This document shows positions 7,931 to 13,287 of a DNA stretch of 13,287 bases, one piece after another. Source of the stretch: an uncultured Desulfovibrio sp. (GTDB lineage: Bacteria; Desulfobacterota; Desulfovibrionia; Desulfovibrionales; Desulfovibrionaceae); contig USCL01000085.1 of the NCBI GenBank assembly GCA_900553145.1, positions 1 through 13,287 of the forward strand, given 5' to 3'. How positions within the stretch are numbered: position 1 is the first letter of the stretch; the number at the start of each line of letters is the position of its first letter. Position numbers and translations under genes: made by a program. A model generated the notes under the pieces. That model made no database searches. It saw nothing but the letters and a program-made list of their open reading frames with translations, and was not told where the DNA came from.

Positions 7931-8854
7931 ATGCTCCATTATCTTGTCAAACGTCTCTTCGGGTTACTGCCCACGCTGTTTCTGGTCGCGGTGATCGTGT
8001 TCCTGTTTGTGCATATGCTGCCCGGCGATCCCGCGCGCCTTGCGGCCGGGCCGGAAGCGGATCAAGTCACCGTGGAACTGGTGCGCAAGGATCTCGGGTT
8101 GGATAAGCCCTTGCCTGAACAGTTCATCACCTATTTCGGCAACATCATCACGAAAGGCGACTTCGGCACCTCTCTGCGGACCAAACGCCCTGTCAGCGTG
8201 GAAATCGGGGAACGCTTCTGGGCGACCTTCTGGCTCACCGTCTGGAGCATGGTCTGGTCGGTCTTCTTCGGGCTGATCATCGGCATGATTTCCGCGACGA
8301 AACGCAATAAATGGCAGGATCATGCGGGAATGGCGCTCGCCGTCTCCGGGATTTCCTTCCCGACCTTTGCGCTTGGGCTGCTGCTCATGGAAATTTTCTC
8401 CGTTTCGCTGGGCTGGCTGCCCACCGTCGGGGCGGAGTCGTGGAAACACTATATTTTGCCGTCCATCACGCTGGGGGCTGGCGTCGCCGCCGTGATGGCC
8501 CGGTTCACCCGCGCGTCTTTCGTGGAAATCCTTCAGGACGACTATATTCGCACGGCCCGGGCCAAAGGCTTAAGCGAGTGGGCGGTCATCGTAAAGCACG
8601 GCCTGCGTAATGCGCTTATTCCCGTTGTGACCATGATGGGTCTTCAGTTCGGCTTTCTGCTCGGCGGTTCTATCGTGGTTGAAAAGGTGTTCAACTGGCC
8701 CGGCCTCGGGCGTCTGCTCGTGGATGCCGTGGAAATGCGGGATTATCCGGTCCTTCAGGCCGAGGTACTCCTCTTTTCGCTCGAATTCATCCTGATCAAC
8801 CTGCTGGTGGATATCCTTTATGCCGTCATCAACCCGCGAATCTGCTTCAAGTGA
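7931..8854 (+). CDS. gsiC: Gsi importer, inner-membrane permease subunit
   Basis: Inner-membrane permease of the DppB/GsiC family, 307 aa (E. coli GsiC 306). The ATG at 7931 has GAGG 9 bases upstream and gives the family N-terminus MLHYLVKRLFGLLPT; the longer in-frame start at 7865 overlaps the gsiB stop and would add an unconserved Pro/Gly-rich tail. The first membrane segment is at about 9-28, followed by the periplasmic HMLPGDPARL block (28-37) and further hydrophobic segments near 103-121, 134-160, 176-190, 228-250 and 279-300. The ABC-permease EAA loop, which contacts GsiA, is at about 205-227 (YIRTARAKGLSEW...HGLRNA). The C-terminal half is nearly as I recall it in the E. coli protein. 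It overlaps no neighbour; gsiD starts one base after its stop. Confidence 0.93.
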   Translation: MLHYLVKRLFGLLPTLFLVAVIVFLFVHMLPGDPARLAAGPEADQVTVELVRKDLGLDKPLPEQFITYFGNIITKGDFGTSLRTKRPVSVEIGERFWATFWLTVWSMVWSVFFGLIIGMISATKRNKWQDHAGMALAVSGISFPTFALGLLLMEIFSVSLGWLPTVGAESWKHYILPSITLGAGVAAVMARFTRASFVEILQDDYIRTARAKGLSEWAVIVKHGLRNALIPVVTMMGLQFGFLLGGSIVVEKVFNWPGLGRLLVDAVEMRDYPVLQAEVLLFSLEFILINLLVDILYAVINPRICFK

Positions 8855-8855
8855 T

Positions 8856-9749
8856 ATGAGCATGCAAAACAACGTATCCGTCGCATCCGGCCCTGCAAAA
8901 GTCCGCACTCCGTGGAGCGAATTTTGGCGCAAGTTCAAGCGGCAGCGTATGACGCTGTTCGCGGGCAGCTTCATCGCGCTGCTGGTTCTGATCGCCGTCT
9001 TTTGGCCGTGGCTTGTGCCTTATGATCCGGAAAACTATTTTGACTACGACATGTTGAATGCAGGCCCCTCGCTTCAGCACTGGTTTGGCGTGGACTCCCT
9101 CGGGCGCGACATTTTCAGCCGCATCCTTGCGGGTGCCCGCATTTCGCTGGCCGCCGGCTTTTCCTCGGTGCTGGTCGGCGCGGTCGTGGGAACGCTGCTT
9201 GGCCTGACCTCCGGGTACTTTGAAGGCTGGTGGGACCGCGCGGTCATGCGCGTCTGCGACGTGCTGTTCGCCTTCCCGGGCATCCTTCTCGCCATCAGCG
9301 TCGTCGCTGTTCTCGGCAGCGGCATGGCGAACGTGATCCTCGCCGTGGCCATTTTCAGTATCCCCGCGTTCGCCCGTCTGGTACGCGGCAATACGTTGTC
9401 GCTCAAACGCCAGACGTTTGTGGAGGCAGCCCGCAGCCTCGGCGCGGGGCCGATGACGATCATGCTGCGCCACATCTTCCCCGGCACGATTTCGTCCATC
9501 GTCGTATATTTTTCCATGCGTATCGGCACCTCCATCATCACCGCCGCGAGCTTGTCCTTCCTCGGCCTCGGCGCGCAGCCTCCGACGCCCGAGTGGGGCG
9601 CGATGCTGAATGAAGCCCGCGCCGATATGGTGGTGGCTCCGCATGTGGCGGTTTTCCCGAGCCTCGCCATCTTTTTGACGGTGCTCATGTTCAACCTCTT
9701 CGGCGATGGGCTGCGCGACGCGCTCGATCCCAAGATCGATCAGGAATAG
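8856..9749 (+). CDS. gsiD: Gsi importer, second inner-membrane permease subunit
   Basis: Inner-membrane permease of the DppC/GsiD family, 297 aa (E. coli GsiD 303). The start is taken as the ATG at 8856, one base after the gsiC TGA; an ATG at 8862 is a close alternative, and neither has a good ribosome binding site, so translation is probably coupled to gsiC. An N-terminal membrane segment (about 35-55) is followed by the family signature HWFGVDSLGRDIFSRIL (75-91). The EAA loop is at about 190-210 (EAARSLGAGP...RHIFPG). The GLGAQPPTPEWGAML block near the C-terminus is typical of this subfamily. It forms the translocation channel with GsiC. Confidence 0.93.
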   Translation: MSMQNNVSVASGPAKVRTPWSEFWRKFKRQRMTLFAGSFIALLVLIAVFWPWLVPYDPENYFDYDMLNAGPSLQHWFGVDSLGRDIFSRILAGARISLAAGFSSVLVGAVVGTLLGLTSGYFEGWWDRAVMRVCDVLFAFPGILLAISVVAVLGSGMANVILAVAIFSIPAFARLVRGNTLSLKRQTFVEAARSLGAGPMTIMLRHIFPGTISSIVVYFSMRIGTSIITAASLSFLGLGAQPPTPEWGAMLNEARADMVVAPHVAVFPSLAIFLTVLMFNLFGDGLRDALDPKIDQE

Positions 9750-9752
9750 GGC

Positions 9753-10820
9753 ATGAACAGATCGGACTTTCCCCTCGTCGGCGTTTTGCCAAGCGGCCCG
9801 CTGGACGCGATCACGGACGTTGGCGATATCCGCGTCGGGCATTGCACGCTGGATGAGGGGAACATCCACACCGGCGTGACGGTGGTAATCCCCAATGATG
9901 ACCCGCTGATGCGCAAACCGCTTGCCGCAAGTTCCGTATTCAACGGATTTGGTAAAAGCGTCGGCCTGATGCAGATGACGGAACTTGGCTGCCTCGAAAC
10001 GCCGCTGGCATTGACCAACACGTTCTCCGTCGGTGCGATCGCCACGGCGCAGATCCGTGCGGCGGTCGCCGCGCACCCGGAAGTGGGCCGCGAGTGGTCG
10101 ACGGTCAATCCGTTGGTTCTTGAATGCAACGACGGCTACTTGAACGATATTCAGGCTCTTGTTGTGAACGGAGAACATTATGAAGCGGCTTGCGCTTCGG
10201 CTTCCCGCGCATTCGCGCAAGGAAGCGTAGGCGCGGGACGGGGTATGTCCTGTTTCCATCTCAAGGGCGGCATCGGTTCGGCTTCCCGGGTGGCGGAATG
10301 CGGCGGGCAGGCCTTTACGGTCGGCGCACTGGTGCTCTCCAATTTTGGCAAGGCCGAACAATGCCTCTTGGCGGGCCGTCCCGTGGGCCAGCTTTTGCGG
10401 GAACGGCTGGACGCGATGAGTGCGGAAGCCGCCGCGCTCGCCGCAGCACCGGAGAAGGGCAGCATCATCATGCTGCTGGCGACCGATGCGCCGCTGGATG
10501 TATTGCAGCTCGGACGGCTGGCCCGCCGGGCGGGTAATGGGCTTGCCCGCACGGGTTCCATTTTCGGGCATGGCAGCGGAGACGTTGCCGTTGCCTTCTC
10601 CTCCAGCCAGCATCTGCCGCAGTCGGCGGAGTCGGCGGTACCGCTCCTGCATGCGCCGGACGCTTGGATGGACCGGTTGTTTCAGGCCGCCGCCGAGGCG
10701 ACCGAACAAGCTATTTTGAAAGCCCTGTTCCTTGCGGAACCGTTCGCCGGGCGGGATGGGCACAGGCGGCCTTCCATCCGGGAAGTGTTACCGGAATGGC
10801 GGGATATCGTGCGGTGTTAG
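9753..10820 (+). CDS. P1-family (S58/DmpA-like) aminopeptidase
   Basis: Self-processing Ntn-type hydrolase of the DmpA/BapA group, 355 aa. Members release N-terminal residues from peptides and include L-aminopeptidase/D-Ala-esterases and beta-peptidyl aminopeptidases. The expected autocleavage lies between Gly236 and Ser237 in EKGSIIMLLATDAPL, freeing Ser237 as nucleophile; the NFG at 197-199 matches the region supplying the oxyanion Asn. The N-terminal ITDVGDIRVGHCT and GVTVV blocks and the C-terminal FGHGSGDVAVAFS are family hallmarks. No signal peptide is visible, so it is likely cytoplasmic. It starts 3 bases after gsiD with only a weak AGGAATAGGG ahead, which implies co-transcription and probable translational coupling. 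It would degrade what the importer brings in. Whether it prefers L-, D- or beta-peptides cannot be read from the sequence. Confidence 0.88.
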   Translation: MNRSDFPLVGVLPSGPLDAITDVGDIRVGHCTLDEGNIHTGVTVVIPNDDPLMRKPLAASSVFNGFGKSVGLMQMTELGCLETPLALTNTFSVGAIATAQIRAAVAAHPEVGREWSTVNPLVLECNDGYLNDIQALVVNGEHYEAACASASRAFAQGSVGAGRGMSCFHLKGGIGSASRVAECGGQAFTVGALVLSNFGKAEQCLLAGRPVGQLLRERLDAMSAEAAALAAAPEKGSIIMLLATDAPLDVLQLGRLARRAGNGLARTGSIFGHGSGDVAVAFSSSQHLPQSAESAVPLLHAPDAWMDRLFQAAAEATEQAILKALFLAEPFAGRDGHRRPSIREVLPEWRDIVRC

Positions 10821-10860
10821 AATCTGGGCGAGAGTTCCGGTTCGAAATACGGAGAGAGCT

Positions 10861-11655
10861 ATGCGCATTTTGATTTCTGCGGATATTGAAGGCATCAGCG
10901 GGGTTATGAGCCCGGAACAGACCAGCCCCGGCTCATCCGCGTATGAACGTGCGCGGCTGCTCATGACCCGGGAAGTCAATGCCGCCGTCGAAGGGGCCTT
11001 GGAAGGCGGGGCCACTGAAATCTGGGTGGCCGACGGGCATGGCCAATACAATAATATCCTGTTGGAAGAGCTGCACCCAAGCGCGTGTCTGGTATCCGGA
11101 AAACCGCGCCTGTTCGGTATGCTGGGCGGCCTTGATTGCGGTCCGTGGGACGGCATGTTTTTGATCGGGTATCACGCGCGCGCCGGAGCTTACGGCGTAC
11201 TGGCGCATACCATCAACGGTTCAGCTTTCGCCGAGGTCCGCATCAACGGCGTTCCGGCTGGGGAGTATTATCTCAACGGCCTGTTGGCTGGAGAATACGA
11301 CATTCCTGTCCGTCTGCTTAGCGGTGATGACCGGCTTGCTGAAGAAGCGGCATCCGTTTATCCCCATGCGGAAATTGTGACGGTAAAACGTGCGCTGAGT
11401 ACGCGTGCCGCCGTTCATCAACCAATTGAAACGGTTCATAAGGCTATGCGGAATGTTTCATGGAAACCGTTCAAACTTGCCGGCCCCTTTACTGTGCAGG
11501 TTTCCACCGTGCGGACGTACCATGCCGATCTTTTTTGCATGCTTCCCGGTGTGCAACGGTTGTCGCCGACCTGTCTTGAGTTTACTGCGGATACCGCGTT
11601 TGCGATTTCGCGGACGTTGAATTGTTTTTCGAGTATGGCGGCTTCGGTGCACTAG
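10861..11655 (+). CDS. dppA: M55-family D-aminopeptidase, DppA-like
   Basis: Zinc-dependent cytoplasmic D-aminopeptidase, 264 aa (B. subtilis DppA 274). The ATG at 10861 with GGAGAG upstream gives the family N-terminus MRILISADIEGISG; the in-frame ATG at 10732 lies within the preceding gene and is rejected. Metal and catalytic residues described for B. subtilis DppA (Asp8, Glu10, His60, His104, Glu133, His115) line up here as Asp8, Glu10, His60 (DGH), His105 (GYHA), Glu135 (AGEYYLNG) and His116 (AHTINGS). It releases N-terminal D-residues such as D-Ala from short peptides, which could come from peptidoglycan. It is the last gene of the gsi unit, 40 bases after the P1 peptidase, and an intrinsic terminator follows. 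The B. subtilis enzyme also sits next to a dipeptide importer. The symbol is that of the Bacillus peptidase, not the E. coli binding protein of the same name. Confidence 0.9.
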   Translation: MRILISADIEGISGVMSPEQTSPGSSAYERARLLMTREVNAAVEGALEGGATEIWVADGHGQYNNILLEELHPSACLVSGKPRLFGMLGGLDCGPWDGMFLIGYHARAGAYGVLAHTINGSAFAEVRINGVPAGEYYLNGLLAGEYDIPVRLLSGDDRLAEEAASVYPHAEIVTVKRALSTRAAVHQPIETVHKAMRNVSWKPFKLAGPFTVQVSTVRTYHADLFCMLPGVQRLSPTCLEFTADTAFAISRTLNCFSSMAASVH

Positions 11656-11679
11656 CAAGTGCTTGAAGAATGGGCACAT

Positions 11680-11707
11680 GACGCGCGGTTTTTCCGCGCG
11701 TCTTTTT
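11680..11707 (+). terminator. Intrinsic terminator closing the gsi-peptidase operon
   Basis: GACGCGCGG (11680-11688) and CCGCGCGTC (11694-11702) make a perfect 9-bp GC-rich stem with a five-T loop, followed at once by five T (11703-11707). It is 24 bases after the dppA stop. It marks the right border of the GC-rich operon; sequence composition shifts toward AT just beyond. Confidence 0.9.
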
Positions 11708-11772
11708 GTAATGGCTGATTTTTCAAAAAGAACTCAGCAATAATATCATGTTGTTATCCAAATATCCTCACG

Positions 11773-11813
11773 GCTATCAGCTCAGGAGTGATGCCCGTAA
11801 GGATAGCGGGCAT
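11773..11813. repeat. Overlapping inverted repeats left of the large palindrome
   Basis: ATGCCCG (11791-11797) pairs with CGGGCAT (11807-11813) around a 9-nt loop. GCTATC (11773-11778) can pair instead with GATAGC (11802-11807), and TATCCT (11763-11768) with AGGATA (11800-11805). The alternatives are mutually exclusive. This may be accessory structure of a recombination site, or chance in AT-rich DNA; no gene was seen in this stretch. Confidence 0.35.
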
Positions 11814-11827
11814 GGAAAGTTATTCCC

Positions 11828-11871
11828 CGCCCATTAGTTAACTTTACTGTCATAAAGTTAACTAATGGGCG
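11828..11871. repeat. 44-bp perfect inverted repeat with 6-bp spacer, candidate recombinase core site
   Basis: Two perfect 19-bp arms (CGCCCATTAGTTAACTTTA at 11828-11846; complement at 11853-11871) flank the asymmetric spacer CTGTCA. Equal arms around a 6-bp spacer is the layout of Xer/dif-type sites, and the inner right half TAAAGTTAA matches the XerD half-site of dif (TTATGTTAA) at 7 of 9 positions. A XerC/D-like recombinase gene begins 416 bases to the right. Each arm also contains the short palindrome AGTTAACT (11836-11843 and 11856-11863), 20 bp apart, so a pair of operators for a dimeric regulator is an alternative. No U-tract on either side argues against a terminator. Confidence 0.6.
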
Positions 11872-11949
11872 AGGGAGGCATAAAACAGCCATAAATGCCA
11901 TCCATAACCGTTTTTCCGTTTTTATGATCCATACATCGTAAAAAAAATT

Positions 11950-12285
11950 TTAGCTCCTTAAAGTCGATTTATGGGGAACTTTTTTCTTTGGGTTCTTCTC
12001 ATATTCCCACATGGCGATCCTTCTAGACACAGAACTCATGACTCCCCCAATGCATATTTGAGGTACGGCTCGGCTCCAGGTTTTGGGTAGCTCAATACCG
12101 CCAACATTGCTCTCGTACACTTGCGGCTTTCATTGCCCGATGTCCTTCACGTTGAGGATTGCTTCGCCAACAGATTCAACCCGTGACAACAACGGATCAA
12201 TCTCATAAAATTCAAAGGGGATGCGTCTTGCGGCACCTTCACAAGTTCGATAGGCTGTAGCCGTCTTTCCCCATGGAGGTTTTGA
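11950..12285 (-). pseudogene. Truncated minus-strand gene with in-frame TGA, unknown function
   Basis: Read on the minus strand, codons from 12285 down to the TAA at 11950-11952 form one 112-codon frame broken only by a TGA at 12130-12132. The upstream part (51 codons) includes RRIPFEFYEIDPLLSRVES, the downstream part includes ELPKTWSRAVPQICIGG and a basic tail EYEKNPKKK; both read like natural protein in the same frame. No start codon exists at the upstream end: a TGA sits at 12286-12288, exactly where the recombinase gene begins, so the N-terminus seems lost. I do not recognise the family. A Sec codon is unlikely because no Cys/Sec motif surrounds it. Most likely a decayed accessory or phage gene, cut when the recombinase module arrived. 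A non-coding coincidence is possible. Confidence 0.5.
12183..12211 (+). promoter_or_regulatory. Sigma70-type promoter for the tyrosine recombinase
   Basis: A -35 GTGACA (12183-12188) and a -10 TAAAAT (12206-12211), each 5/6 to consensus, are separated by the optimal 17 bp. They lie about 77 bases before the recombinase ATG, within the broken minus-strand frame and in the opposite direction. Confidence 0.55.
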
Positions 12286-12287
12286 TC

Positions 12288-13287
12288 ATGCCCCTACCGG
12301 CGCTTTCGCCAATAGCGTTTCCCGAAGTCGTATCCGCTTGGACGGCACTCGATCGAAAACGCGTCTTGGAGCATTTTATGCTCAGCCGCGATTACGAAAA
12401 TATCGCCGAGTACATTTCTTTCCAATCGGATCTCCTACCCGACGAGCGCGTTATCCTTTTTTTCCTGCACGCGGTGTATGCCAATTCTACAAAGACGATA
12501 GAATTGTACGCATTGTACATTATCGGCCTCTTCAATTATGCGAAAAAAAACTTTCATGACCTGAAAGCATGGGATATCGACGCTTATTTACGGCATCTGA
12601 CGAACAAGGGGTTGAAGCAAAGCTCCCGGAATACGGCGGCGGCCACGCTCAGGAGCTTTTTTCGGCACCTTGTCGATTCGGGTGTCTGCACAGTCAATCC
12701 CGCCGCTTTTTTGAAACGGAAACGCAGCGACGGCAAGAACACATTGCCGGGGCATCTGTCGCACAGCCTCGGGCGTGACGAACTGGAGCAACTGTTTACC
12801 GGCATGGAAGATATCGGCGCACCGTTCCGTGACATTGTGCTTTTTCGGGTTTTATTCATGACGGGGCTGCGCGCCGAGGAAGCCGTTTCTCTCAGATGGA
12901 CGGATATCATCAACTGGCAAGGACGGTGGTATCTTGACGTACTCGGCAAAGGCAGCAAAGCCCGCCGGGTGTATCTCCCCCAAAAAGCTCAGATGGCGCT
13001 TGAAGAACTGCGCCGCCGCACATCACCCCGCCCGGAGTATCCGATTTTTGAAAACCTCCGTCATCGCGGGCGGCCCATCTCAAGGCACGGCCTGTATGCG
13101 CTCGTCAAGAAGTGGTCTTCCCTCGTCATTTCCCGGGGGGACGTGTCACCGCACTGGTTCCGCCACAGCTGCTTCACGCAGCTTGCAAGCCGTGGGGCCC
13201 GCCTTGAGAGTATTCAGGCCCTTGCCGGGCACGCAAACATCCAGACCTCCATTGTCATAAAGATCAAACTGATTTGCCATATCATAA
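12288..13287 (+). CDS. XerC/D-like tyrosine recombinase, 3' incomplete and lacking the visible catalytic Tyr
   Basis: Open frame of 333 codons from ATG 12288 to the window edge, with GGAGGT (12275-12280) 7 bases upstream. The N-terminal SAM-like DNA-binding domain spans about 45-145. The catalytic domain follows with Arg195 (TGLRAEE), Lys221 (LGKGSKARR), His289 and Arg292 (HWFRHS) and His315 (LAGHANIQT), spaced as in XerD. In XerD the nucleophilic Tyr is 9 residues after that last His; here residue 324 is Ile (ATA), and the tail after IQTS no longer resembles the family and becomes AT-rich. Shifting the frame from 13253 restores a His (CAT at 13256) as in the usual YTH, which would fit loss of about 4 bases. 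Expected role is site-specific recombination of a mobile or invertible element. IntI (integron) features were not seen. As it stands it looks inactive, unless completed beyond the window or by recombination. Confidence 0.8.
   Translation, partial: MPLPALSPIAFPEVVSAWTALDRKRVLEHFMLSRDYENIAEYISFQSDLLPDERVILFFLHAVYANSTKTIELYALYIIGLFNYAKKNFHDLKAWDIDAYLRHLTNKGLKQSSRNTAAATLRSFFRHLVDSGVCTVNPAAFLKRKRSDGKNTLPGHLSHSLGRDELEQLFTGMEDIGAPFRDIVLFRVLFMTGLRAEEAVSLRWTDIINWQGRWYLDVLGKGSKARRVYLPQKAQMALEELRRRTSPRPEYPIFENLRHRGRPISRHGLYALVKKWSSLVISRGDVSPHWFRHSCFTQLASRGARLESIQALAGHANIQTSIVIKIKLICHII

Noticed and set aside
8847..10763. Long minus-strand open frame (638 codons) opposite gsiD and the P1 peptidase
   Set aside because: It spans two real plus-strand genes and shows no recognisable domain.
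11828..11871. Palindrome as integron attC site or intrinsic terminator
   Set aside because: attC sites have imperfect stems with bulged bases and RYYYAAC/GTTRRRY ends, not seen here; no U-tract follows on either strand.
12130..12132. In-frame TGA as a selenocysteine codon
   Set aside because: No CxxU-like or other redox motif around it, the frame lacks a start codon, and I saw no clear SECIS-like stem just downstream.
11708..12287. tRNA gene, CRISPR array or insertion sequence in the AT-rich stretch
   Set aside because: No cloverleaf, no regular repeat-spacer pattern, and no transposase or terminal inverted repeats with target duplication could be found.
12338..12778. Short plus-strand frames at 12338-12559 and 12569-12778
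   Set aside because: They are out-of-frame shadows of the recombinase, which runs open to the window edge and shows conserved catalytic residues.

Overview
The window looks like chromosome from a GC-rich Gram-negative bacterium. Signal peptides, an Oligopeptide/Gsi-type ABC importer and a multidomain acyl-ACP ligase fit Desulfovibrionaceae (Desulfovibrio/Bilophila-like) or a related lineage. That placement is an inference from gene content and composition; no rRNA or tRNA is present to confirm it.

Layout, left to right. (1) 1-2440 is the 3' part of a large lipid-metabolism gene: an acyltransferase remnant, an acyl-carrier domain and an AMP-forming acyl ligase, ending in a strong hairpin. (2) 2441-2828 is a gene-free leader with a nested GC-rich stem and a terminator-like hairpin that touches the Shine-Dalgarno of iaaA (isoaspartyl peptidase/L-asparaginase, 2829-3818). 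(3) 3819-4201 holds a terminator, a sigma70-type promoter and a structured leader. These start an apparent operon: gsiA-gsiB-gsiC-gsiD (importer of the glutathione/peptide type), a P1-family (DmpA-like) aminopeptidase and an M55 (DppA-like) D-aminopeptidase, closed by a clear intrinsic terminator at 11680-11707. (4) 11708-13287 is different in character: more AT-rich, with a 19-bp perfect inverted repeat around a 6-bp spacer, a broken minus-strand reading frame, and a XerC/D-like tyrosine recombinase that runs off the right edge.

How the parts may work together. GsiB captures a peptide in the periplasm, GsiC/GsiD form the channel and GsiA powers it. The three co-located peptidases (isoaspartyl, DmpA-type, D-aminopeptidase) all handle linkages that ordinary peptidases avoid, so the cluster reads as import and salvage of unusual peptides, possibly including glutathione.

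The most unusual part is the right end. The palindrome has the architecture of a Xer/dif-type core site. The neighbouring recombinase has R, K, H, R and H of the catalytic set, but where the nucleophilic tyrosine should be the reading frame gives Ile. Its sequence departs from the family right at a 10-base string also present at the spacer/right arm of the palindrome. This may be a recombination scar, a frameshift, or coincidence; the sequence beyond 13287 would decide.
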